Origin: Pempheris klunzingeri
Taxonomy: Eukaryota > Chordata > Actinopteri > Acropomatiformes > Pempheridae
Reading direction: 5' to 3'
Assembly (NCBI RefSeq): GCF_042242105.1
Contig: NC_092013.1
Location: 12,951,618-13,015,617, forward strand
DNA length: 64,000 nucleotides
Position numbers and translations under genes: made by a program. Each line of letters opens with the position of its first letter. Positions within the stretch are counted from its first letter, which is position 1. Of this stretch, positions 23,531 through 36,200 are shown piece by piece. A model generated the notes under the pieces. That model saw only the letters and a list, made by a program, of their open reading frames with translations. It was not told the origin of the DNA and did no database searches.

Positions 23531-26380
23531 ACATTAGTCTGACAATGGAAATTCACCATGAAATAAAGGAATATATGTGCTTCTTAAAACACAAACAAAC
23601 AAAATTCCAGCTGTTGTTGCCTGACAAAACTTCAAATTTTTTTTCAGACTGGCCTTTGTGTTGCACAACCCTGAACAACATCAACATTTAATGTGTACAC
23701 ACTCTGGTTGAAGTAGAGGAGCGGGGAAAAGAACATCAGTCAATTATTAATGTTTAAAAGGTTTGGAGAGTTCCGTTGCTGAGGTTAGTGCTAGACCAAA
23801 GATCTCCAGAGTGTGCAGTCGCTGACATCTAAGGGGTGCCAACTGCCTCACCGATTAGGAGCTGGCAGTGGCCTGTTGAGAACTTAACGAGCTGAGGACT
23901 ATGGGGAACATAGGCAAACCCCATGCTGAGAATCCACGAGGACGAGCTGTGAGAGTAAGAACTACAGAGGGAGTATTAAAGACAGGGCAAGAGGATATCC
24001 ACTAGAGCAAAACTAGAGATGAGGGGTCCTTGAAAGCATGGCTACCTGCAGGGAATTTGCTGGTGAGACGCATAAGGAACATCTGGACTAGCAGCTAGTC
24101 AGTCCAGCTGTCAGATTGCATTTAATCTCAGAGGTAGGCAGGCCTGGCCATCCTCTGTACATGCTGAGTTCACAGAATAAAGGCTGTCATGGGTGTGCTG
24201 ATACTGTTAGTAGAACGATGGTGGGGGCGGTGAGCATAATACAGGGTCACAGGGATGACATGAGCAGTACGTAAAGAGGAGCTGGAGGGAAAATAAGCCT
24301 TAAAGGTGAAGTGTGTTGGATATAGGGAGATCAATATGCAGAAATGGAATATATTATATATAATATACATGTGTATAATCACATGAAACTAAGATTTGTT
24401 TCTACAGAGGCCCCGAACAGACAACCAAGGTGTTTCACGTTTTTGAGGTGAAACAGCAGCTTCAATTTGGTGGTGAAAATACGCTGGTCAAAAGAAACAA
24501 AGAAGTGGAACACCACGTTGTGTTATGAGAAGTTTGTGAACAATTTGGGGATCATCCTTATGATTTAGCACAAGAAAAAGCAAGAGCGGGTGAATCCTAG
24601 TCGGCCATCGTCGCTTCTCCTGCTAGCTTGAAAAGGGATTAGCTGAGGGGCGTTCAGTTGTTTTCAATCTGCATCCTCATCGCTACAAGCCACTAAATCC
24701 TACACGCTGTACCTTTATCCCAAGCCTTAAAGTAGAACATCTGAAATGGTTTCCAGCAGAATGACAGCCACTGCAAAGGATGACATGCTGGTAAAGGTTT
24801 TATCAAATCACCAATGGCCCCTGTGCTAAAATCTAGTTTTTGAGACATGAATTACTTTAGTGTATTGTACTCATATAGTGCATATTGCTACATTAAGGTG
24901 TGTTTAATTAAATGATTTCAAATTTATGTAAATGGTAAACATGAGCAGGTATTATTCCAGCAGGATTAGTTAGCTTTTGGGTTTACATTAAGCTGCCTGT
25001 AGCTGCTGCTGTGTGCAATGGACTTAATGAAGAGCATTTTTTTGTTTATTATGTTTATTTATTCTAAGTAACTGGATAGCTTTACCTCCAAAACCTAATG
25101 AAATACAACAACATGAGATGAAAACATCACTTTTTGGTTGAACATTACCAAACTCATAGACAAAGAAACATAAGCAGACACCGTTTAACTTTTAACTGTT
25201 AAGAAGCTTAGATTAAATTAGTTATCTTAGTTAGAATAAGTCCAGTCAGCTCCACAAGCTCACGTTATCAGTAGACCGACTCCAGTATGTGGTTTAGTCT
25301 GCATCCCTTTTATAATGCGTCATTAATGTGAACATTCGGGTTTTCAGTGTGCCACAGTTGGTGGGGAGTTGTTGTTGGATAGCTGTGGTGAAATTTTCTA
25401 CAATGCATTCCTATGGCCTATATGTATAACATTAACGTATGTGTGTCAGTCATGTGTTCTGTGTATGTGAAAGTCTGTCCCTCTTAATTCATGAATTTAA
25501 ATAGGTCAATAGGAACCCCTGTTCGGGGTCAGAAAGTAAATCTGATCCACAGTGACTGCTGTCCTATTGTGTGGAAATGTTTTCTAAGAATGAGCTGCTG
25601 AGTCCACAGTAAAATTTAGTCTAGTCTCAATCAGTCTCATACAGAGTGTTTTTCTTATATGTTTTCAAGCTGTAGAGACTGTATAATGTGATAACATTAG
25701 AGTCTCCTCACAGGCAGATACACAAAATGAGTTTTGCAAACCATGTGTCACGTAAATGTGGTCTGTTTGCACCTGTTGTATTGCTGAGTTTGATTTTTGA
25801 GCGACCTTGTGTCTTTTGTACGCTGCACTGAGAAATGTCATGTGATCACGTTATCCCATACTGGATAGCAAATCCCTCTTTGATATAAAATAATACAACA
25901 CTGTCATATGCCATATGTCATTCAACCACGTCACCGGCTCTGCTTTGATACACTAAAGATCAACACAGTATGCTGGAAATGGCACTATTCAGTATGACTG
26001 AATGAAATTAAGCAAAGGACACCTGAAGATTTCCACTTGGCTTGAATAATAAATCTCCCTTTAGTAGATGAAAAGCTTCTGTGACTGCGGTGTAATGTAA
26101 CTTCCTGACAGGAGACACCAGCACATGGTGCAACAATCAATTTCTCTGCCAGATGCCTACAGAGGGACAGGGGAGCAGCTCACTCTTTAGGGCCACCCCA
26201 CCCTGCAAGAACACACGGCGTGGCTCAGGAGCCATTCTGGAAATGTTTACACCTACTGATCTGCATCCCGTGCACTGCCTATAAACTGGAAAAAAAAAGC
26301 TCCCCATTTCGGTGACAATATCAGACGAGTCCTGTGGCAGCCATCTTAGGTGTACCACCACCGCAGAGCGTAATGATGAG
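23531..26380. other. Intergenic DNA upstream of cadps
   Basis: No gene recognised. Around 24,430-24,720 the sequence ends CCACTAAATCCTACACGCTGTACCTTTA, which resembles the end of a common fish interspersed repeat. The rest is unassigned. Confidence 0.45.
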
Positions 26381-27260
26381 ATAAAGGACGCGCCGCGCAT
26401 CCTTCACTCTCTCCTCTTATTTCCCGTTCAGGACCACGGCCAGCTCCCCGCGCCTGCGTCCCCGCCTGGCAGGCAGGGAGAGGCCATCGCCCGCTTTCAC
26501 AGGGAGGGAAAAAAAAAAAAAGCCGCTCTCCATCCCCTCATCTGTACACTACACTCCCCCTGCCCCTCCCCTCCGCTCCCTTCTCACCTCCCCCTCTCAC
26601 ATCCGCAGCACTGACTGGCCAATAAAACACAGAAAACACGTAAGCATCGACGAGTGCTCGGCGCAGGCGGAGATTGCTCAGTGTGAAGCAGACTAAACCT
26701 CCTCCAGCATCACTCGTACTGCTGACATCTCTCAGCGAGTACAATCGGGGCCTATCCCTGCCTTGACATCGGGCATATTCTACATGAAATCTAGGCACGG
26801 ATAAGACAGCGGCTCAGCCATCATCGGGGGACATCATTAAAAAAAAAAAAAAAAAAAGCCTCCTTCAGTAGGTTAGGTGCATCTGCAGGGGCGCATCACC
26901 TCCAGAGCAAGATGTTAGATCCGTCGTCCAGCGAGGAGGAATCTGATGGGATAGTGGAGGAGGAAAGCAAAGAGGCGATGGCACCTCAGACCGGATCCCG
27001 CATCTCTCCGAGCAGGACCAGCGAGAGCTCGGGTGGACTTGCGCCCAGCAGCAGCCGCAGCAGCGCCCGTCCGACCAGCCCGAGCCCGTCAGCCGCCAGC
27101 GAGGAGAAGGAGGACCTGGAGAAGCTGCAGAGGGACGAAGAGGAGCGCAAAAAGAAGCTGCAGTTGTATGTTTTTGTCATGCGATGCATCGCATACCCAT
27201 TCAATGCAAAACAACCCACAGATATGGCAAGGCGACAGCAGAAGGTAAGGGCCCTCGGTG
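26380..27260 (+). promoter_or_regulatory. cadps: CpG-rich promoter / first-exon region of cadps
   Basis: CpG density and GC content rise sharply compared with the flanks. Upstream of the ATG is a pyrimidine-rich tract with CCCCCTGCCCCTCCCCTCCG at 26555-26574, poly-A runs at 26510-26522 and 26839-26858, and no TATA box at a plausible distance. This pattern fits a CpG-island promoter of a neuronal gene. The exact start site cannot be read. Confidence 0.6.
26912..27244 (+). CDS. cadps: cadps exon 1 (coding part)
   Basis: 111 codons: acidic start, Ser/Ala/Pro-rich disordered stretch (shorter than in mammals, which have long Gly runs here), the Glu/Lys-rich coiled segment [19 protein letters not shown], and the conserved core ending MARRQQK. 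Donor AAG|GTAAGG. Confidence 0.95.
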
Positions 27261-30200
27261 CAGAGGCATAATTAATAACCACATGCTGAAGAAATGCCTC
27301 CTTTCATATCGCAGATGTTGTCATTGATGACCTACATAAGGTAGAACACAGGAGGGGGGCGGGTGGGGGTTTGGCCACTAGGCCTATCCGATAGCGCACC
27401 GATCCGGCACAGTCCCAGTTTGAAACCACTGTTTGTTTTTTGACGCAAAATCTTGAAATCCTCAGAGCAAGACAGGAGCACATAAAAGCGCTCCGAGCTC
27501 CGGATAGTGAAAGGACACATGGTGCTGCAGAGCTGCAGACTGAGTGCAGCCCGTGCTCCTCCGTACACACGCTCGCAAGTGTTGATCAATCCCAGCAAGC
27601 CCATTAACTGAAAGGGCGTTCAAGAGACGGTGGATGGCGTCTTAAAACGGGACGGCGTCATTGTCCTTGCTGCCCCACATCTCACTGAAGTCAGTCCTGC
27701 TTTAAATTAGATGCACAGCCTTGTGTGGCTCTCTGTCCTGCCTTCTTGGCGGATACCCAATTCCAACCCGTTTGCGCCATCACTTATCCCGTCAATTTGG
27801 CCTCCCAAGGTGACTTTTAGGCTCAGACCTCTGGAGGGCGGGGTGGGGGTGCTTAATAGTCTTTCTCCTTTGCACATGAGCTTGGCTCCTCTCGGTGGGA
27901 TACACTAAATTAATTGCATTACAGGTTTTCTATAGCCACACGTGATTTTTTTTTTTTTTTTTAAACTATTTGTAAGATTTACATAAGTTACTGGAAGGGA
28001 CAAGGCCCACATCCTGGTTTCACTGCTGCTCTGATGCTCCATTGATGTTGAAGCCAGTTTTGGGTCATGATGTCCTTACTGTCAAAGTCACCGTGCACAG
28101 GCCCTACTGTACTAAAGGAAGGTCGAATTGATTGTTACTCGGAACAACGGCCCCAGTTTATTGTCCTTGTTTTGTGCATCTGTCTTCCACACCAGAAATA
28201 AACCATCTACTGTTTGTATTATACTGTCAGTTTTCTGTAATTTGTGAATTATAGTACAGATGCACGATGCAGGTGATCAACACGTTTTGTGTGGGCTACG
28301 GTTATCTTGTGGAAACATTGATTATTACATGGCTCATTGAGACTGTAGTAGCAATTTCTTGCAGCTCTCCTCACTAGACAGAAGTTGGTCTGTGCACCTG
28401 CTGAAGATTCAGTCAGCTCACTTAATCTGCAGCGATCACGTATCACACGTGTAAGGAAGCACTGTAAACAATAGTATGGAAATTGCTCTTCTGAGTGTTG
28501 TTTTTGATTAACGTGCAGACAATTCGTCTTCTTCTGGACACAATTAAAGCCATATGGTCTGAATTTTCTGCTGACTCATGCACAAGTGCATGTGGGAGGC
28601 ATAAACCACAGTGTTTCCATCTACTTGTTTGTTCTTGTTGTCCTGTTCAGCGTAGGTTACTGATAGTCTAATGCATGCTTAGTAATGCACTTTCATATCT
28701 GGTAGCTCACAGGCAGCCACAATCTTTTGCTGTGGGTGAGTGAATATCTGGACAAACAATCCAATGCTCGCTGTCAGAGTAGGAAATCAAAGTGTGTCTG
28801 CCTGCCTACAGTCTGCTGTTAGACTTTGAGTTGCTTCCTGTGGCTTAAACCTGCAATTTGTGTGACAACAATATTGTCCTTTTTAAGCACATTTAATTGG
28901 TTTGATTTGAATGACACTGACAGTGGATAATTAATCACACAGAAACATTTCAGAGCAGTTGATCACTTCCTGGCAGTTATGTACATTTACACTATCATGG
29001 CATTGTAGAGTCATCATAATTTTGCTGTCATTTCATTATATTCCTGCCTTATGTTTATATTAAGAAATCATTTGTCACAAAATACACTCAATTGAAGAAA
29101 GATTATTCAGGATTGGATTCCCCTCTGCCATGAACCTCCCTTCAATGTGGGCTTCTCACACGTCAATAAACAATCATTTATTAAGGAAATTCCTCACAGC
29201 GTTGGCTACACAATTTAATATGTAGCCTGTTACAATTTTGGCCATTATAGATTAGTCACAGAAATAAGATGAAGCAATTTCTGTAATGAAAAGACTTAGA
29301 GGCCTCAGCGAAACATGTGGAGCAGCTCCATGATAATCCGTTATTAGAAGCTCTGGCACACAAACAGCAGTGATGGGCTATCACAGAGAAACAGGCGAGG
29401 CTGCAGCAGAGTATACGAGCTCCACTGCTTTTACTTAAAATGTATTGCTATAACCTTGTGAAAGGGTAACACAATAGGGCTGTAACAGGCAATTGCTTCC
29501 TTTTTTGAGGGGTGAGGGAAGCATTTTCTCATTCGGTCTGAAAGGTGTATTCACAGGTAGCAGTACGGAGGCCGCTGCTGCTCAAATGGTGGTTGAGTGT
29601 GTGGGCTAATTGACACTTACACTAATGCCCTCTTCCTAAATATGTTTTAAGTAAATTACTGAGGTTATTGACAGACGTAGATTGCATTTGTGTCATTTAT
29701 GGAATTATGGCATCATTGTGGATTCTCCTGGAGGACAAAATCTTTCTTCATTTCATGGAAGTAAGCTGCCTAAACTGTGTGCACAGAGGAATTAATCATA
29801 AAGGACAATTCAGAAGGCAAGGGCATGATGGCAATGAGCTAAAATGACAAATCAGCATTTTTCATGTGTCCTGTAGGACTAAGGAATTTTGAAATTTAGG
29901 AAGACATTTTGTGGCATTTTTCTACTGATGGCAATGTGAGTCCGTCCGATGTTCTGGTCAGATCACCACTAGTTCAGACTGAAATATCTCAACAACTATC
30001 TGATATATTTCCGTTAAAGATTGTACATTCATGGTTCCCAGATGATGAATCCTAATGAATTTGTTGATCCTCTAATTTTCCCTCTAGCGACATTATGAGG
30101 TTCCCTTGTGGATTTGAGTGAAATGTCTCACCAACTATTGGATGGACAGCTTTAGTTTACGATCAAATACCTTCAAAACTAATGAGCTTCTCCTCAGCCT

Positions 30201-33200
30201 CAGCTGTGCTTTTTGTTTTGTACAAATTTGCAAATGTTAGCATGCTAACATGCTAAAGAAGACAGTGAATATTACAGCTGCTAAACATCAGCAGGTTAGG
30301 TTAGTTAGGTCACTCAAAGCATGTTTGTGTGCTGATGTAAACATTAGCTCAAAGCACCGTTGTGCCTAAGTGCAGCCACACAAAGTGGCTAGTGTGGCTA
30401 CAGACTCTTAGTTTGGTAATAAGCACAACAGAACAAAAACGGAACAAGCTGATATTCTTATTTAATGCAGAATTGCTAAATGAATGGAAGCGCTCATGCA
30501 GTCAAACAAAATCAAACATTATTTGTCAAACTGCTAAAAATTAAATCTGATTGATCAAACCCATATGAATTTTTTAGATCACATCGGGTGTGTATTTCAG
30601 AACAGAATAATCTCCTGGGTTTACTATTTTTTCAATTAGAAAGTGTGATGCCCCGAAGATAATCTGATCCAATCAACTTATCCGCCAGCAGACTAACTTA
30701 ATAGAGAGCCTCTTAGCTCAGCATTTTAGTACTGTACAGTACGCCGCTGATACTCTGAGGGAGAGGAGCTGTGAATTGCGCAGCAGGCATTTCCATATGA
30801 ATGTGAATGAGACTGAAATGCAAGTCGGTGATACTTGGACGAAGTTTGCTACGTCTGTGATCAGTGCTGAACCTGACAGAGGATTTCAAGTTTCCCACTG
30901 TGACCTGGCTTTCAGTGGACTGGGTTTCCTGTCCGGCTCTCACGACCTGTCCATACCCAATAAGAATACGATCCATGGTGGCATAGGTGTCAACTCCCCT
31001 AAATTTGCCAGTCGCATTACAGAGACCATATCCATTTAAATTGTGAATATAAGTTATAAAATTATAGTTAGGCTGTGGGGGCTTAGTGTGCATTAATTTA
31101 GATACCAGGAAAAGAGATAAGAAGCATAAAAAAAAAGCTTGTTGGTGGAGCTGAGCAAGATGTTTGCTTAGACAATAAATGTGCGGCATAATCGTCATAC
31201 ATGGACACAATTATTCAACCTTTTACAACCTGATGACTGGCTACACATTCGGTCAGTGGAACAACATTATAATATATGATTACAAAGATTTAGATAACTG
31301 TGGCATTTGAGCTCATGGATAAAGGACAGATAACACGGCGAGATGGAAACTAGAATAGGGAGCTGAGGGAGAGAGACACATGAAACTGACATCATTGGAA
31401 GAGACATGAGTAAAATTAGTAACATTAAAAGATTAATAAGAATACACTAACTGGTGTATGAGCAGTAAGGACTTTCAATTAACATTCTTGCGCACGGTAT
31501 GGTTTTAAAAAGCATAATGAGTGTCGACTATGACTATAGACTAGACTTATGCCATTGGAGTGTTTAATGTCATTACCCCTTTTTTCTCCCGTCTTCCTTG
31601 AACAAACCCAGAAGTGATTTTGTAAGATTATATGAGAACAATGTGTAGAGACATGAATAAGTGAGGTGAAACTGTCTGAGCTCATTATGCTCATGAAAAA
31701 GAGCATGCCAAGTATGACGCTGAAATCATTTGCATTATTATGTAAGATCTTTACACAACGTTCTGCCGGAAAAAAGGCATCCTTTGACAATAAAAGAAGC
31801 ATTGCAGTCAGTGTCAAAGCCAAGCTTTGAGTTGACAATAAAACGTGTCAATCATCATTTGAGTGCTGCTGCTGAAGGATGTTTGTCTCTCCCATTAAGT
31901 AGCAGATGTTTTAGCATGTTTCAGCAACACTAGTACTGAGGAGAAAAAGGTGTTCAGCAGTGGTATGGATATGAAAGTGGATTCCAAAGGGGTGGCAGCT
32001 GAAAAGCAGCAGGTGAAACGCCCCCTCACCTCCAGTCTGTGCGGTGGCACGTAACAAATCACAGCTTCACAAATTAAACATCCCTTCTGTCTGCATAAAA
32101 CCAGGAGGGAAGATCTTATTCGTTAGAACACAAACAACTTCTTCTCCCAAAGGTTTGACTACTTTGAAGGCAGTAATCACAGTCAGGATCAAATTGACTC
32201 ATGTTTGCCCTGCACATTTAAATCATCCAGTCGTGTGACTTGATTTTTGTTCTCAGGGAAATCGTGTGCTGACAAAAATAGCTGCAGAAATGCAAATGCA
32301 AATGTTTGCATGTGAATGTGCGGTATTTTATGTTTCAAGATGGCATAATGGAAGGGATTATTCCTCATAAGAGGCAGAGATGGATCTTTGTTCTGGTCTG
32401 AAAGCTGCATCTCACATAATGATGTTTCTCTCCGAATACAGTATGTACTTGTCAATTATAGGAGACCCAATGTGTCCTCACAGAGCCTATAAAATCACGA
32501 CTGCCATACAAAACTGCATTTTAATTTGGGTAGACAAATGTTAACCACCTACAGTTAGCATTCGCTCAACCTTAATCCTGCTGGTACAACACAATAAAAC
32601 CCAGGCTTTCTGAAAGACATGAAGCAGCATTGCCTGATTGAGGACAGTTAATGCATCCTCATGTATGCTTGGATTGACACAGATTAATCTGCAGGGCACC
32701 TGTCATTCTTTTTTTTTATTATTGCTGTTTAAGATATAATCCCTGCTCCCATACTGCACATCAGCCATACTCGAAAAAAGGAGAAAATGAAAGCTGGTTT
32801 GTTGAAAATGGACATGAGCCATTAGCAGTCCTGCTTGGTGATGCAACTAGAAAACAAACTATAGTATGTGTTTATAATGAACATTTCTAATAAATACAAC
32901 ATTTATGACCTATATATGGATTACTGAGATGAATGCCTGAGCTCTATGTGTTCATGTAACACAGAAGAAAGAGCATGATTTATTTATGAGCTATTCTTAA
33001 AGCAACAACGACTTATATTACATGTATTTCACAACCATTCTGACTGAATTTGTCAAAATTAAAACTATAGGCTGCATTACTTTCATTTTCTATTAATCTG
33101 CAGACTGTTTTCTCAATGAATTGTTTTGGTCTGAAAAATGTCAACAAATAAAAAAACAAAAATCCCCATCAAAGAGTCCAAGGTGAGATCTTCAAACTAT

Positions 33201-36200
33201 CCAGATCTTATAATAATATAAAAAACCCTGCAATATTTTAGCAATCAGAACATACAGTCTATGGTGAGAACCAGTGATTATTTTGGTATTTTAGCTTGAA
33301 AAATTAGTTTAAGTATCAAAGAATTGTCAAAATAGTCACTCGTTAATTTTCCATCAATCGACCAATCAATTACTTGACTATTTACGTCAGCTATAAGCAA
33401 AATGCTGCTGGTAAATACAGACCAACTGTGTTGGAATAAAACCAAGTTTAGTCCAAGTTTACTTCCTGCCAGACGTTGACATTAACACTGCAACAATTAC
33501 AATACTTTCCTTTGAAACTTCAGTAGTTGCTGAGCTTGGTGGATTGCTAGAGATCCTTTGTGTGTTTGTGCAAATCCCGATGCAGATGCCTGTATAGCCT
33601 TGGCATATTAATCATAATGCCATTTACATTCCTCTCCATGCATCAACCGTGCAGCTAAACGAGAGCGGATCAAAATGAATCAGTTAGTGTCATCATGTTC
33701 CTGTCTCCTCTAACTGTTATTATCACATACTTTTTTCTTACACTGTAATTGTGATATTTTTTCCCCTATAATTGTGAGAAAAATAAGTCATAATTATAAG
33801 GTATAGAAGTTATAATCAATGTGCAAAAAACTTCTGTGAATGTTCTTTGATGAACTCAATAGACATCATCAAACTTTGAGAAATCTTCTGAGTCTAGAAA
33901 GCGAAATGAAGGCAGGCAGCTGTTGGGGCTTGTTTAAAACACAATAATGTGTGTGGTTACATCTGGCATTATGAAACACTGCTTCAAAGGAAAAGTTACT
34001 AGAACATGGCTGGAATAAGACAAAGAGGAGAGAGACAGAGAGAGAGATTAGTAGCGGCGATTTTCCACATTAAAGAAAGTAGATGGAGGTAAGAGCTATA
34101 GCAGGATCATTACTGCAGTCCTCTGCTGAACCTCTCTTTCCCTTTTTCTCTAATGACTAACTGAGGCATGAAGAACACAAACAGCGGCCTGGAGCAGCCA
34201 TGAGGTTGTATGTCAGGTAGACGCTCTAAGTTTCTTGACTGTGTTGTTTTGGGTGCCGCATGTTCCTGTGCCTCCTCCTCAAAACAGAGTCAGTACACTA
34301 CTCTCCTTCTGTCAAACACCAAACATAAATCTGTCTCGGAGGCCTTCTGTTTTTTTGCTCAAAACCATCGCTTTGATCACTATCACTGGTGTAAATTCAT
34401 CCATACACCAATGCAGTAAGACTGCAATAATAATCATAAAAGATGCAGACAGAAATCTATAAGCAAAGCTCAAGAGGCACATAAATTAATCTTTAATGCT
34501 TTTTACTGTTTAGCATTCAGGGTTAGGGAAACAATTAAGTATGAAGAACACAATTCTCCTATTATAAATTCACATGATTTTTAAAACCCAACTTTAGGTA
34601 TTCCCATCTACTGCATCACATGTCATTGCAATTCAAAGGCTGTGTACAGGTATTAGGGAGCACTACTGCACAAATGAAACACATTGCATAACTTTGCCTT
34701 TCGTAAATCCAGAGGGAGCAGAGCAAAATTTGATAAATTGCCTCAAGTGATCAGCATCAGTTGGGGTTGGAAATTACAAGTCTGAAAAATGACTAAAATC
34801 TGGAGTGTGAGCTTACCGGACCTCTGTAGCCTGCTCCTTATCTCCGCTTGAGGCTAGCAGCTCAAGGCTACATTAGCTAATATGACACACCTGAATCACT
34901 GATCAAACTGTCAGCAGTTGTGTTGCACTGTGGGTAATGTAGGCTCTACGTTTTGTCAAGGAAATAAAAATTATGACATCTCAATTTTTGCCTATCATGA
35001 ATCCAACAATGTTATAGGAGTACAATGCTAAAATGGTGGATTACTCCTTTAACCATGCAATTGAAATATTTTGTACCCACCTTTTTCTCTCATTTTCATC
35101 TACAATTTTTCAAAATCGCTACTGACCACAAGTAAAGACCAGGTTGTACAGGTCTGATCAATATAAGCGGTGTGATCTATTTTCACTACATCTGGAGCCA
35201 TTTCCTATTGGTGAAAGAACAGGATGCAAACCTTACTGAGCATCTAACAAGACTTAGACTAAAATTGTCACAAAGAAAAAAGAAATGTCTCAGATAATCA
35301 CCTTTAAAAGCAGTGAGAGAGAAAGAGGGAGAGAGAGAGAAAGAGAGAAGACAGTAATTGATTTGTGAAGGGAGGGTAGTAGGAGAGGATTTATGTCTTA
35401 GATTGTTGATGAGAGTAATGCACCATGCAGCATCAGACATGCATGCATCAGTGATACCAATCCACCATCAATTTGTGGGCTCTAAAATATAAAATAGCAT
35501 TGTAGTGCTGCAGTGGGTACTTTTTATTTTGAACCATAACTGAGAAACACTATCACACAGGAGATAAAAACTAAATAAAATCAATGAAAACACCACTCTC
35601 TATTATGAGAGATACATTTTTCATTTAGAAAAATCAACCAAAAATGAAACTGTTTTCAACATTGGCCTTTAGCGGCTGTTTGAATTTTTTAAATTTTGGA
35701 GCTCAGCTCAGCTTTAACCTTTGTACAGTACAAGTAGTACATTTAGAGACCACCTGGTGATTGGTTGGACTTCCATATCAAAAAGCAATGCTTAAAAACA
35801 TTTTTCTGTACCCAACTGGAATAAAGCAAAACATTTAAAGTCTGTAAAAATTGTGCTTAATAAAAGAATGCTTCTTCAGCAAATGTACTTAGTCGCCTTC
35901 ACCTGCTGCTGCATGCTGAGTAGTTAGTCTGAGCACAAAAAAGCAGTCAGGGGGTTATTATTATTTGTTAATTTAATAAGGAAATAAAGACTTTCTTGCT
36001 ATGCATTTGGAACATTATAAAACAGGATACTGGCTCTGGCAAAGTGTCATAAACATGAATGAATTTAATTATAAGTCATGAAATGCATGCAATAAAAATC
36101 CGGCAGAACAAATAAACTGATTCTTGGAATACAATAGAACACACAACATTGATTTTAATGTTCTGGACCAAATTTATGCAAATTGCCCCATTGATTTTGT

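Noticed and set aside
30713..31210. 165-codon minus-strand open frame in cadps intron 1
   Set aside because: The longest stray frame, but with no family resemblance, no exon signals and antisense to a long intron; compatible with chance in 64 kb.
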